In this document: positions 24,753 to 35,898 of the stretch, in pieces
How the letters are laid out: every line of letters starts with the position of its first letter
Position numbering within the stretch: position 1 is the first letter of the stretch
Assembly (NCBI RefSeq): GCF_947507565.1
Contig: NC_089180.1
Span: 3,038,001-3,102,000, forward strand
Length of the DNA stretch: 64,000 nt
Direction of reading: 5' to 3'
From: Oscarella lobularis
Lineage: Eukaryota > Porifera > Homoscleromorpha > Homosclerophorida > Oscarellidae
Translations under genes and position numbers: made by a program
The notes under the pieces: generated by a model
Databases searched by the model: none
The model's input: the letters and a program-made list of their open reading frames with translations, nothing else
Told to the model about the DNA's origin: nothing

Positions 24753-25062
24753 TCATCCTTTCATTGGCATCAACGGGCGCCCGTTGGCAAACACGAAGAG
24801 TGGTCCGGGCCGCAGCGTTTGCTCCACGAGGTAGCCCAGTATCGCGGCGACAGGGCACAGGTCCTTGCCCGTCTTCCTCAGACAGATGGTCGCGCCAAAC
24901 CGGAACGGGTCGGTCTGGGACTGCTTGATGCGCACCTTAATCCACTCCAAGGAATGCCAGTTGTCCACCTAAAGATCTGCCAGGCTTAGGTGTAGCGCCG
25001 GGTCGAAGGGCACGCCTCTTGTCACCGTGATTTCTCCCGCGCGCAGGAACCCAAACCACGCC
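24753..25062 (-). pseudogene. tyrosine-recombinase fragment (DIRS/Crypton type)
   Basis: Read on the minus strand: AWFGFLRAGEITV contains the first catalytic arginine region, then a TAG stop, then IKQSQTDPFRFGATICLRKT and DLCPVAAILGYL and GPLFVFANGRPL. These are conserved blocks between the first catalytic Arg and the HxxR box of recombinases from DIRS-like elements. The HxxR and tyrosine parts are missing. It is not close in sequence to the DIRS copy at 32 kb. Confidence 0.65.
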
Positions 25063-25204
25063 TAAATAATTAATTAATGACAGTTATTTTAATTATGTAC
25101 AATTAGGTGATGTTCAGACATATAACAGCAGTGGCCTTGAAGGAAGAAGACGAAAAGAAACAGTAGGATGAATCGTCGAAGTGAAACTTATATAACTGGC
25201 TGAA
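25063..25204. other. no gene seen
   Basis: AT-rich spacer. Confidence 0.4.
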
Positions 25205-25352
25205 TTGAAAATAGAGTGCGATAGGTGCAAGGGCCGTCTTGAAGGCCTCAACTGGAGGTGCAGGAAATGTGGGGTGGCATGTGACCTATTTTGCGCTTTT
25301 CTGGAAATTCGGGTTCAAAAGACAACGGCTGCGCTTCGTGTGGTCGGTAAGG
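25205..25352 (+). other. cysteine-rich zinc-binding-like fragment
   Basis: One frame gives ECDRCKGRLEGLNWRCRKCG followed by VACDLFC, with C-x2-C and C-x2-C spacing like the N-terminal half of a treble-clef or C1/PHD-like finger. It is isolated and the frame closes soon after. Confidence 0.25.
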
Positions 25353-27247
25353 TAAGAATTAATTAAATCATTTTAAAGCGAAAGGGCTAAACCTACGTTT
25401 TCGCCCACTCGCGGTAAGTTTTTCTAATAGTTCCTGCAGAATGGAAGTGATCAAGATTTTTAAAAGATCAAATAGCAACGCCAAAGTATCTTGATATTGT
25501 CTCTGAAATAGGGGTTATCCAAATTATCAAATGGAAAAGAAACTGTATTTAATTATTAAAGTAGTAAGGTTTTTGACATTTTTTCCCACCACCGTAATTC
25601 CAATGATTCTGAACAATTTCCTGTCATTTTTGAGAAATGGGTCAAAAAAGAAAAACACGCACACTTCAAACGGTTGCTTAGGGTTTGTGTCAAAGTAAAT
25701 ATTGATGGAGAGGTTAAACAAAGTTTTCAGCATATGATTGACAAGCAGGAGGCTTTACAATGATATTTTCTGTAGTACAGTGTTGGTACTCTATACGATT
25801 AATTAAATGTACTACCGAACTTTGTAGTGATTCACCTTGCCGTACTGTATGTCTGACCACGACACAGCCTCTGACGCTTCCGCGCCAAAACGACAGCATC
25901 TGCGACCTTCAAGCTCTCGTACGAGAAAGACTATTAGACGTGAAGCGAACCCCCGATGGGAACCGCGACACGCCCAGGGGCCCGATGGTCACCTAGAATC
26001 AGCGATCGCTAGCCTACACAAACCGCATTGCTTGCAAGAAGCACCGAACCGATCAAAGTCGTCTAATCGCTCTAATAGTAGCGACGGCGGAGCTTTTCGA
26101 TGGCGCAGGCAAGAATAAGAAGATCGCGCGATTGGCCACCAAATACACTCACCCGTCTCTTGCAGCGTGACAACGATTTTCTCATTCGAAACACAGCGAG
26201 CAGAGGAACAGCAAGCAAGAGAATTAGTCCGCGGTGTTTCTTTCGCAAGGGCGTAGACGTACTTTTCGCGAAAGCAAATCAGCGTTTCGCGATCAAAATC
26301 CGTAACAAAAGAAAACAAACAAAAGATCTACGACAAAAAAGGAAAAGTAGAGAGAGAAACTTGCATGAGCGCCGTCGGAGCGCGTAGCGTTCATCGCTTA
26401 CCGTCGATTCGCAACGCGAGCGTTCGACGAAATGAAATCGCGAATGCGCGACAAAAAACGGCGGAGCCGAACGACGGACAAAAGCTGCGCGACACGAGAT
26501 TCGTCCGCGTCCGATTGCGCGGGCTCGTCCGATCGAAAAGGAGTCGTCGACGGACGCAGAAAACGGTCGACTAAAAGACAGGACGGCGCTTCGATTACCG
26601 TGAAGTTCGAAGAGGCCGGTGATCGGAGAGAAGCTGCGCGACACGAGCGTTCTCTCGGCGGCGTGAGTCGTTGACGACAACAAAAACACGGAAAAGAGAA
26701 GGAAGCCAACAAAACGATCGATCTGCAAAAAGAAGCCGACGTCAGCAACAGGTGAATTTCCGATTTCGAAATGACAAAAGCTTTCGCCGTCTGAAGCACT
26801 CACCGTCGAGTTTGGAATTGCGTAACGGCGCAGAGACGGTGAGCGACGCGACGCCTCTCTGGTTCGATGCGCGCGCTGGGCGAAAAAGCTGTAGAACGAC
26901 GGTATTGCGAACTAAACTAAACTACGCGTCTATCTCAGATCATAAAATCAACGTTGGTACGTCATTTTGGCGTCTTTTTTCCGAATTTTTGGATCACGCC
27001 AAGGTGACTTCTTTTAGATTTCGTACGCCCATTTCCTTACAAAAGAAATTGCTGCTGAATATCTCTTTAGCATTGTGTAGGAAGCAGTCAGGCAGATTTA
27101 ACTATTGGTACTGATGGTGCTGTCAATCACGGAAGGCGTGTTGAAACTGCTTGCGAAAATGTTTGCCTAGCAAACCTGCAATTTGGCCAAAAGTATTGAA
27201 ATTCGAGAGCGCAGGCGAGTTTATGACAGCGGCAGCTGCAGCGGTTG
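25353..27247. other. no recognised gene; arginine-rich open frames
   Basis: An ATG at 25,846 opens a 93-codon arginine/serine-rich frame and several overlapping frames at 26.28-26.80 kb are equally long on both strands, a result of CGA/TCG-rich composition. I cannot choose a real coding frame. Confidence 0.35.
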
Positions 27248-27781
27248 CTAAACGTGTAAAGAAAACGAATTAAGGTCTTGGAGAAGACGTATCACAAGCA
27301 GACAAAGTTTTTGTAATTGATGAGAAAAATAATCGTTCAGCAACAGGCTGTTCTGATCCGTTATTTCCCCGGCAAATGAATAATACTTGGTATTCTGCGC
27401 TAGCCATTTCTCCCTCGGTAAAGTGGCGATGAGATGGCAATCTGGATCGGATGTCTGCGCGTTCTTGATTTTCTTGAGTTTCTCCAGCGTAGCTAGAAGA
27501 TCAGCGAGGACAACGTCGAGATACGCGTCAGCTTCGATGTTTAATTCCGCGGCGGCGAAATTCAAATTTGAAAGTGGAGCCCGGGACAATGTATCGGGTA
27601 CATACAACCTTGATCCTGGGATGTGACAAATCGTTAAATGATAGCAAGTGAACGCGAAGCGAAAGCGTTGCACTCCTAGTGGCAGCTCGTCAATTTGTCG
27701 TTTAGGATATGCTCTTGCTGAAACTAAAGAAGCCATTTGTGCCGTTATTGAAGGCGACGATGTTGTCATACGCTTCCTCAC
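27248..27781 (-). pseudogene. Ty3/gypsy pol fragment
   Basis: On the minus strand ELPLGVQRFRFAFTCYHLTI then CHIPGSRLYVPDTLSRAPL is the C-terminal end of a gypsy RNase H domain (the DTLSR box), followed by the linker towards the integrase zinc domain. The frame runs ~177 codons but begins and ends in unrelated sequence. Confidence 0.75.
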
Positions 27782-27949
27782 TAACAGGAGGAAGCCAGTG
27801 AGGTCGACTGGAAATCAGAAACAGTCATAGAACAAGTTACAAATTCAGTTTCAGTAAAGCTAAGTACCCTCCAAATCACTTTGTCTTACAAATCTTTTTT
27901 TGAGCAGAGTTGCAGTTATACGGCAAAGGCCCTGCCCGCACTGGTTGCT

Positions 27950-28490
27950 AACAAATATAAACGTTAATCAGGGGAAAGGCAACTACACAATTTTTAGTGT
28001 TGTATTTATGTATTAGAACGGAAAATCTGTTGGGTTGAGGGCCTCACGCACGTTTCGAGGAATGCTTGATAGTCATCTAAAGAAATGAAATAAATCGATT
28101 GCACTTTTAATACATGAGATGACTTTTAAATAAACAATTAATGGTAAAAGATTTTTACCAAAAACCGTGGTCATCACTGCGTGTGAAGGGGTAGCAAAAC
28201 AATGCGCTGAAGCCTATTGCAATTACACTATCGGAGGACTAAGAAAATCTTTCCTTATGCTCTAGACGTTGTTTGTTTAGATCTTTAATTATAGAAATTG
28301 CGCTGACGGCTCAAAGAATATGAAAGAGCTGGTATGGATAAAAAACGGCGACCTTGAAGCGAAGTAGACTGTCAACGTGTTTAGACCACACAAGAGAATA
28401 CCAACGGAAAACGATACCTGATTTATACACGTTACGCTAGCACCTCTCATTAAATAAATAAACCGTTTGTCATGTAAGTCTAATCTTGAG
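27950..28490 (+). repeat. second copy of the integrase element 3' end
   Basis: Nearly identical to 5779-6350, beginning inside the last codons of the integrase gene (here with a stop at tattag) and extending through the 3' flank to tcatgtaagtctaa. It is truncated at both sides relative to the 5-kb locus. Confidence 0.8.
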
Positions 28491-28542
28491 CAACTTTGTT
28501 CCTCAACTGATGCTGGGTGCTTCCTCTCCTTCCGAATCGCGT

Positions 28543-29403
28543 TACAGTGGAACCTCGGTTAACGGCCACCTTGATAACACGGCCACCTTGTTATTCCGGC
28601 CAATATTTTGTGTCCCGGACGATCTTAGTACAATCTGTTTACATTTTTACCTGATAATACGGCCACCTCAATAATACGTATTGCGGTCACTTTTTCGCGT
28701 TCCTAACACATTTTTTCACTCTTTATTGCGGCCACAGATTTATGTTTTTTCATTAAGACGACACAGTAGATCCTTTCGCCGACTTGTTAGAAGAGGAAGT
28801 GAGGAGTCTTCCGCTCTGCAAACACTGGTTAGCCAGATTGATCCTACTGTATTCGGTAAGGAGTACGTTAGGAGCGACGACGAGGTTGCCACCTGCGCAA
28901 CAATTGATGAGAGCGATTGGAGAAAAAGTCTTCTATCTCTAGCGGTAGAAAAAGTAACAACAAAAAGAATACATTTTGACGACGAGCAAATAAACGATGA
29001 AGATTCTGATGACGAAGTGGAGGAGATAGAAAAATGCGCCATCATTTCTTATAGCCAAGCCATCTCCGTTGCCCTTCAACTTGTGCAGTTTGCCGATGAA
29101 AGGGGAGATGAAGTCGTTGGAAGCGCAGCATTTGATCTAGCCACAAAACTGAAGGAATCGAAGCTGAACTGCTCCCGTGTTTACTTTACAAAATTGCATT
29201 GACTGCTCTATCTTTATGTTGCCTTATTTTTGTTTTGATCTGTAGACGTTGTCCTTTTCCCTTGGTGGTCAAACATAGATTTGGTTTGAGCAGTGGTTTG
29301 AGCCCGCTTTAGACTAACGCACGTTAACGGCACTTTTTAATAAAACGGCCACCTTCGTAAAGCGGCCAATGATCTTCGCCGAAGGGTGACCGGATTAACA
29401 GTA
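28543..29403 (+). mobile_element. internally deleted Tigger (pogo-type) element
   Basis: The left end is TA followed by CAGTGGAACCTCGGTTAACG, typical of Tigger/pogo TIRs; the right end is a diverged inverted relative ending in cggattaacagTA. Inside, 28,780-29,202 encodes the C-terminal part of a Tigger transposase: WRKSLLSLAVEK, an acidic stretch DDEQINDEDSDDEVEE, then ISYSQAISVALQLVQFADER. The DNA-binding and DDE catalytic domains are deleted, so it is non-autonomous. Confidence 0.65.
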
Positions 29404-29524
29404 TATCCCAAAATGGAATCAGGTTAATATTCATTACTTCTACGTCATGTTAAGGGTGCGCTACTTCAAGTTCGCGCGTGCTGTTCGCGCGTGCTGTTGA
29501 AAGGGCGCATCCTTTTTCTTTGCC

Positions 29525-30240
29525 ATGTTTCCTTGCACAAAGTGCGAAAAAACGTACAGCGATCAGAAAGCTGTCAATCGCCATCGCCGGATAGCTCATG
29601 AGAAAGCAGCGTTTTACAGCGGTCGATTTTGCTGCCCATTGGGATGTTCAATGCTGTTATTTCGTAAAGCTACTAATTTGTTTGCTCACACTAAAGAAAA
29701 CCATGGTGACAATTTAGGTAACTTTCCTACAAAAAATATATTTTTAAAAATTTTTAATGCATTAGGAGAGACTGTGGTACATTTTAAGAATACGAATGAT
29801 TTTAAGTGCTGGAAGGATAACGTCGAAAAGAAAAGCAGATAAAAGTATGTGAAGAGTACTGGAAAAAGCCTGTCGACGAAAGGTTTTCGTTTTGACAAAA
29901 CCTTTTTGCATTTTAAAAACTTCGTCGTACCGGCAAGTAGGAAAAGACGCCGTCAATTACTTCGTCTGCTGTAGAGACGGGACGTCAATTAAGAATACCT
30001 GGACTGAACGCAAACAGTCGCAAAAAGGCCAGGAGCAGCATTACGTCCATCGAAGAAAATTGGAGAGACCTGTTTTGCAAGAATGCACATGACGTAACAT
30101 TCAGACAGTTCCGTATCTGTTTGGCACATTCCAACCTCACTCCGACCATGACAACTGAGAGGATCCCGTTTCTGTATTTTCGATCCCAGAGAATATTAAA
30201 GAAAACGTACGCCAGAAAAGATCGGCATTCCCTTAGAATA
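29525..30240 (+). pseudogene. C2H2 finger plus FLYWCH/WRKY-like MULE fragment
   Basis: The first frame (ATG 29,525) has a C2H2 finger (FPCTKCEKTYSDQKAVNRHR) followed by FKNTNDFKCWKDNVEKKSR. After a stop and frame changes, homologous sequence continues as KYVKSTGK, then SYRQVGKDAVNYFVCCRDGT and further on PHSDHDN and IPENIKENVRQK. This order (finger, W-K-x-x-x-E segment, aromatic/cysteine block) matches the N-terminal half of metazoan MULE-type transposases with a FLYWCH/WRKY-GCM1 fold. The catalytic domain is absent. Confidence 0.45.
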
Positions 30241-30268
30241 AATTATTGGAGGTCAGAGCAATGCACGC

Positions 30269-31181
30269 TATCCGGCGTCCGCGCGCGGGCTGCTGCCAGT
30301 GGGCGGTTCAAACACGCCGATGCGTCGATACCGTCGGATCTTGCAGGCGAAGCGCGGTTGTAGTAAACCTCAACGAAGATGTTTCCGTGCGCGCGCGACC
30401 ATTGACTGCTTGGGTTCGCCGCCGCCAGCCGACGAAAACGCTCGTTGTAGCTGCGCCAACCTAAACCGCCGCGCGTCTCCGCGAGGCGCACCACGATGCG
30501 TCGATATGCCAGCAGCTGGAGCGCGTCCTCCGGAAATTTCGCGCATCGCACGATAGCGTACGCGGCGAAGCACCGTACCCACGCTGTAATGTTGGGTACT
30601 TCCTTCCGTGCGCGCCGCAAGCTTAGCACTAGGTCGCGGAACGGGGCAAACTCATCCACCTGCCGGCATTCGATGTTCTCCGGGAGTAGCTCCCCCAGGT
30701 CGAAAAATTCTTTTGTCTTGATGCGCGCGACGAACTTGCCCGGGATCGCCACTTCTTCGTCAAGGAGGTACGCCGATGGCGTCGCCGCCGATTTCGCCGC
30801 CGCTCCTTTTAGGGCTTCCGCCAAAAACGAAATAGCCTCCGATTTCTTTGCTCCGCTACGCTCTCCGCGCGCGCCGACGCCCAGCGCGCTCGATGCGCTG
30901 CCGATTGTGCCACCCGCCGCCTTGTTACCGCTGCCGCCCGCCGCGCTCTGCGGCGTACTCGCCTGCACGCCGCTGCTCGCACAACCATCTGCCGCCACGA
31001 CGACATGGGAAATCTGATCCGCCAGCGGTAAACCGTCAGCACCTGCCGCACCTTAATTAGCACCGTGACCCGCCATCGCGTTCCCCAACCGCCAGCTGGG
31101 CCCGACCGCCTTTCACCGTAACCCGTTGGAGCGCTCGATCTGAGTGCCGCTGCCTTCGGCTTTGCGCGATCGAGCCCCCAT

Positions 31182-31212
<31 letters not shown>

Positions 31213-31630
31213 GCGTTGTTTCTTTGCCCGCCTTTACCTGTATTCTGTCCGACGTCCGTTTCCGCCCGCTGTGCAAGCGTTCCGTCGCCGGTTGGCGCAG
31301 CCGGTTGCGTCGGGCCGATTGCCGCTTGCTGTGCCTAGGCCTGCGGCGCGCCGGTGGCAGCAGCAAGCGTTAGGAGCTGCGAGAATTCGGCGTTGCCCAT
31401 CGTCCATGATGGTTGGGTCCGCTCTCCCTCTTGGGCCAGGGGCGGGGGGATCGTCGCCGATTGTTCGTCAGTCGTCATCGAAAAGAAAGAAGAGCAAAAA
31501 CACCGACGTGCGTTGTTAAGAGATAGAGAAAAGAAAAACGTGCCCGTCGCTGTAGCTTCGAACGGCGTCTGCAGCCGCGCATGCCTTGCTGCGCAACGTC
31601 ATTAACGGCGGTTAACTAGCATTAACCTTC
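30269..31630 (-). mobile_element. truncated second DIRS-like copy (5' region and start of ORF1)
   Basis: This block repeats 34,481-35,793 in the same orientation: leader, the alanine/glycine-rich start of ORF1 and about 250 codons of it (30,998-30,243). It stops near 30,269, where unrelated sequence begins. Placed directly after the 3' end of the complete copy, it makes a head-to-tail arrangement with a period of about 4.2 kb. Confidence 0.75.
31182..31208. repeat. 27-base poly-C run
   Basis: A homopolymer run in the DIRS leader; the sister copy at 35,384 has only a short C run. Confidence 0.95.
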
Positions 31631-31954
31631 ATTAATGACGGGTCGCTCGCTCTGCCGAATCCGGAAGAGTCTGCTGTGCGGGGGCGTGACCGCATCACGT
31701 GACGAGCCCGCCTGCGTCACGTAACGCCCCCTGCCTGGCGTTGCAGACAGCGCCGAGGCAGGGAGGTGGCCCGAAGGCAAAGCCACCGACCCATCCTGCC
31801 TGCCTGCCTAGGCGCGTCCCCTTCGCTATGTGTTCTACCCACGACGCGCGTGCCTGCCTACGTGTCTTCGCGCATGCGCCTGTCGCCTTTATTAAAATCT
31901 CGTCAATTAGCCGCTAGCGCCGCGTCGTTCCAGGTTCGCCTTCACTCGCCAAGC

Positions 31955-32796
31955 GTTTGTACGAATTTCTTTTCTATCGTCCCAGTGCCCGGATCGCTTC
32001 TTCCCTCTTTCCACTTCTCGCCGCCGCCGTTGCCGCTCTGATGCGTAAGCTGTGGCCTGATACTCGATCGGCGGGCATCCCTCTCGCTGTCAGCGCGCTT
32101 CGTATCGCCTACGCAAAATGACGAGGCGTCAGCGGGTCCCCCCTGGGGAATTGGAAGAGCGGGCCCTCGCCCGCACCCCGCCGCGCCATGTATCTGTATC
32201 AGCGCCGCTACGGGACATCGCCCCGCATGTTCTCGCCCCAAGAACACGTACGCTCCCTCGCCGAATTGATCCGTTTTTGATGTGTAGCCTTGCCCAGGTC
32301 GGATCCTGTCGATTGTCGACCGCCACGTTTGACGCGGTTAGATTCCGATGAGGGCGGAACTCGCCGGGTGTCGATACAAGAAACTCAGCCGTGCGCAAGC
32401 AGCCGTAGAAACCAACGCAAACCGCTTCCCAGAGCATCGCCGATTCATAGCTGCTACGGCTCTTCTTCCACTCCTCTCGCACGCACTCCAACATTTTTTT
32501 CGTCGAACGGGAGGCGAGTATCACCTCCGCCGGCTCCCCGTTCCGCCTGCTCCCTTTGAATCCCACGCACGACAAGGGACAGCCGCGGCGGCCGTGGGGT
32601 GAGAGGGTCCCCGCAGTCCCTCCTCCACGTGAAGGTTGCGTACCGCCGACAGGTAAGCTCGTATTGTCGCAGCAAGCAGACCCTCTTCAGCGAGAGCAGC
32701 TGCAAATAAGCATAGTGTATTTTCGTTAGTAGGCAATCCAGTGATCCCCGCGCGCTCGCAGAAGTCAAGATAACGGCGTTGTCCTGCGATCGCCAT
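31955..32796 (-). pseudogene. DIRS tyrosine recombinase, frameshifted
   Basis: The N-terminal SAM-like/core-binding domain reads YLDFCERAGITGLPTNENTL and LLAATIRAYLSAVRNLHVEE. The catalytic part follows in other frames: FYGCLRTAEF (first Arg), GRCPVAALIQIH, then SGHSLRIRAAT (HxxR) and GR-stop-KRNSY with the nucleophilic tyrosine. All four catalytic positions (R, H, R, Y) can be seen, but there are frameshifts after FRPHRNLTA..ARLHIK and a TAG where W is usual. The enzyme would recombine the circular cDNA into the genome. Confidence 0.75.
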
Positions 32797-34167
32797 GTGA
32801 CCAGCGTACGGCGAAGCCTCTCCAAGTGCCCTCCGTCACGTCTAGGGCTCTACAGCCCCATGATCCCGACGCGTCCGTTTGCAGCCTCGCGCGAGGAGGG
32901 CCAAAACCGAGAGACGCGATCAAACCGCGCCCATTCCACCGATCAGCATAGGCTGACCACCACTCCAAATCTTCTCTCGCCTCCCGGCTAAAACGGACCA
33001 GGTGGTGCAGCCGTTTGGGGATCCGCGACAGGTTGATGAGCCGGCGCAGAAAGGCCCGTCCCAGCGTTATGACGGTCGCTGCATGATGTAGCACTCCAAT
33101 CAGTGACCGCAGCTCGCGCTTTGTCCATGCCCTCGACCATCGTATCGATCGCCTCCGCCAGCTTGGCACGCAGTCTCCCGAGCTTAGCGGGTTGCAGGCG
33201 CAGCTCACCGCGGGCCGAATCGATCTCGATGCCCAAGAAGTCCAGGACTGTAGCGGGGCCTCCCACCTTGTGCATTGCCACAGGCATCCCCAGGTCGCGA
33301 CATGCCTCTAGAGCAATCCGCAGGCTGTCGCCGCACTCGCTGGTATCCGCTCTCCCAACGAACAGAAAATCGTCCAGGTAGTTGATTCCCATTGCAACTC
33401 CCCGCTCCAGCATGATCCATTGCAGCGCGTCAGCGACCGCGGAGAAAATCTTTGGAGCCGAGCGTAGACCAAACGGGAGAGCCGCGTCAAGCCATACCTC
33501 CTCCCGCCATCGCACGGCCAGCAGCGGCCGATTGGCGGGGTGCTCCGGCACCATACGATATGCCGACGTGAGATCCAGCTTCGCGAGGCGTGCGTTTCTC
33601 CCCGCCGCTAGCACCAACAGGGCTGCATCGTCCACTCTTGTATAATGCACGGACGAGAGCTCCGGGCTAATGCCGTCGTTCACGCTCAGGCCATCAGGCG
33701 CGGACAGATTGACAATCAGGCGCCATTTTCCGGGCTGATGCGGTTTTGGGATTACGCCGAATGGGCTCACGTGGCACCGCAGCCCCGCCGGCGGCGGCCC
33801 CACTAAGCGTCGAGCGTGCACCCCGCCCTCCAGGTATTCGTGAACAACCGCCGCGTTGGCTCGCGCCGAGCCCACTGCGTAAACCGGAGCCTCCCGCAAA
33901 GCCAATGCAGAATCCGCCTTCGAGGCCTGTACAAATGTATTCCGCAAACGATCGGTCTGGATGTGACGCGAAGTCGCGACGCCACTGCTCAACGCGGACT
34001 GGTGACGACGTCGCCCGTAGCTCGTGCGAAAGCTCAGTCTCCGCCGCATCGCTCCTAACGCACGCGTCAAGCGCCTTCAAGTCCGCCCGATAGCGGTAGC
34101 GACCGCGGAAGACGTTGCATTCAGGCGCTGTGATCCCTTCTGTCTCGCCTGTGAGGACAGAGCGCAC
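32790..34167 (-). pseudogene. DIRS reverse transcriptase and RNase H
   Basis: The 360-codon frame 34,070-32,988 contains RT motifs in order: PHQPGKWRLIVNLSAPDG, KLDLTSAYRMVPEHPANR, ALPFGLRSAPKIFSAVADAL and the catalytic box INYLDDFLFVG, then LDFLGIEID. A frame change near 33,100 leads to the RNase H region: WTKRELRSLIGVLHHAATVI, REDLEWWSAYADRWNG and ARLQTDASGSWGCRAL. The initiating ATG is uncertain because open sequence extends upstream to 34,167 in another frame. Confidence 0.8.
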
Positions 34168-34267
34168 GTCAACACAAACCCTTCACGGCAATCTTATCCC
34201 TTCCACAACTCACACGTACCCACATAACTACCCAACACATTTGTTCATGCAACTTTTGCCGCCGCGT

Positions 34268-35272
34268 CTACTCCTTGCTTTTTACGCTGCGCCGCACCGG
34301 TGAGCGCTCGCGCTGAGGAAGACGCTCACCGGCATCCGCGCGCGTGCACACCGACGACGCTTTGTGATCATCGCCGCATTGCAGGCAAACGTGGCGAAAA
34401 CGACATGCCGCGCCGAACCGGCACCTGGCGCTGTTGTTCCAGTCGAGACAGACGCCGCTTATAGGCGCTCGTGCTCCTCTCTCCGGCGTCCTCGCGCGGG
34501 CTGCTGCCAGTGGGCGGTTCAACCACGCCGATGCGTCGATACCGTCGGATCTTGCAGGCGAAGCGCAGTTGTAGTAAACCTCCCCGAGAATGTTTCCGTC
34601 CGCGCGCGACCATTGACTGCTTGGGTTTGCCGCCGCCAGCCGACGAAAACGCTCGTCGTAGCTGCGCCAACCTAAACCGCCGCGCGTCTCCGCGAGGCGC
34701 ACCACGATGCGTTGATATGCCAGCTGCGGGAGCGCGTCCTCCGGAAATTTCGCGCATCGCACGATAGCGTACGCGGCGAAGCACCGTACCCACGCTGTAA
34801 TGTTGGGTACTTCCTTCCGTGCGCGCCGCGAGCCTAGCATCAGGTCGCGGAACGGGGAAAACTCATCCTCCTGCCGGCATTCGATGTTCTCCGGGAGTAG
34901 CTCCCCTAGGTCGAAAAATTCTTTTGTCTGGATGCGCGCGACGAGCTTGCCCGGGATCGCCACTCCTTCGTCAAGGAGGTACGCCGATGGCGTCGCCGCC
35001 GATTTCGCCGCCGCTCCTTTTAGCGCTTCCGCCAAAAACGAAATAGCTCCCGATTTCTCCGCTCCGCTACGCTCTCCGCGCGCGCCGACGCCCGGCGCGC
35101 TCGATGCGCTGCCGATTGTACCACCCGCCGCCGCGCTACCGCTGCCGCCCGCCGCGCTTTGCGGCGTACTCGCCTGCACGCCGCTGCTCGCCACCATCTG
35201 CCGCCACGACGACATGGGCAATCTGATCCGCCAGCGGTAAACCGTCAGCACCTGCCGCACCTTAATTAGCAC
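34268..35272 (-). CDS. DIRS ORF1 (gag-like, zinc finger)
   Basis: A 334-codon frame. The N-terminal 90 residues are Ala/Gly/Ser-rich. A helical middle (about 120-250) is followed by a C-terminal zinc module: C-x8-C-x5-C-x3-H (CLDWNNSARCRFGAACRFRH) and then C-x2-C-x4-H-x5-C (VCLQCGDDHKASSVC). Such a finger pair is typical of ORF1 of DIRS/Ngaro-like elements, where it acts as the nucleocapsid-like RNA-binding protein. The frame is intact; its first ~250 codons are duplicated at 30,998-30,243. Confidence 0.75.
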   Translation of the reverse strand: MLIKVRQVLTVYRWRIRLPMSSWRQMVASSGVQASTPQSAAGGSGSAAAGGTIGSASSAPGVGARGERSGAEKSGAISFLAEALKGAAAKSAATPSAYLLDEGVAIPGKLVARIQTKEFFDLGELLPENIECRQEDEFSPFRDLMLGSRRARKEVPNITAWVRCFAAYAIVRCAKFPEDALPQLAYQRIVVRLAETRGGLGWRSYDERFRRLAAANPSSQWSRADGNILGEVYYNCASPARSDGIDASAWLNRPLAAARARTPERGARAPISGVCLDWNNSARCRFGAACRFRHVCLQCGDDHKASSVCTRADAGERLPQRERSPVRRSVKSKE

Positions 35273-35796
35273 CGTGACCCGCCATCGCGTCTGCCAGCTG
35301 GGCGCGCCCGCCTTTCACCGTAACCCGCTGGAGCGCTCGATCTGAGCGCCGCTGCCTTCGGCTTTGCGCGACCGGGCCCCCATCGCCCCCCCTGTTGCGT
35401 TGTTTCTTAGCCCGCCTTTACCTGTATTCTGTCCGTCGTCGCCCGCTGTGCAAGCGTTCCGTCGCCGGTTGGCGCAGCCGGTTGCGTCGGGCCGATCGCC
35501 GCTTGCTGTGCCAAGGCCTGCGCCGCGCCGGTGGCAGCAGCAAGCGTTAGGAGCTGCTAGAATTCGGCGTTGCCCATCGTCCATGATGGTTGGGTCCGCT
35601 CCCAGGGGCGGGGGGATCGTCGCCGATTGTTCGTTAGTCGTCATCGAAAAGAAAGAAGAAGGAAAACACCGACGTGCGTTGTTGAGAGATAAAGAAAAGA
35701 AAAACGTGCCCGCCGCTGTAGCTTCGAACGGCGTCTGCAGCCGCGCATGCCTCGCTGCAGACGTCATTAACGGCGGTTAACTAGCATTAACCTTCA

Positions 35797-35898
35797 TAAA
35801 ATTTATGACGCCACTAATGCACTCGCGTACTTTAAGCGGTGGGAGGCTCTGCATGATGGCAACACGGTGAACACCGGGCCATCATTCTCTAGTTACTA
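35797..35898 (+). repeat. solo tail of the ~700-bp TGACGTCA repeat
   Basis: About 100 bp matching the right end of the array units (cactcgcgtac, then gcggtgggaggctctgcatg, to catcattctctagt). It abuts the DIRS element directly. Confidence 0.85.

Larger units (their letters stand above)
31630..35795 (-). mobile_element. DIRS-like retrotransposon, ~4.2 kb
   Basis: In minus-strand order it contains a leader (35,795-35,273), ORF1 (35,272-34,268), reverse transcriptase and RNase H (about 34,167-32,790), tyrosine recombinase (32,796-31,955) and a GC-rich 3' region. RT plus RNase H followed by a tyrosine recombinase instead of an integrase is diagnostic of the DIRS order. It is much more GC-rich than its flanks. 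RT is open over about 360 codons, but frameshifts before RNase H and within the recombinase and a stop in the recombinase show it is recently disabled. Confidence 0.85.

Noticed and set aside
26279-26803. 174-codon minus-strand frame rich in Arg, Ser and Phe
   Set aside because: CGA/TCG-rich composition leaves at least four frames open on both strands; I cannot prefer one and see no domain.
30496-31366. Plus-strand frames opposite the DIRS ORF1 (up to 173 codons, Ala/Pro/Arg-rich)
   Set aside because: Antisense shadows in GC-rich DNA; the minus-strand reading has recognisable ORF1 sequence and is duplicated in frame.
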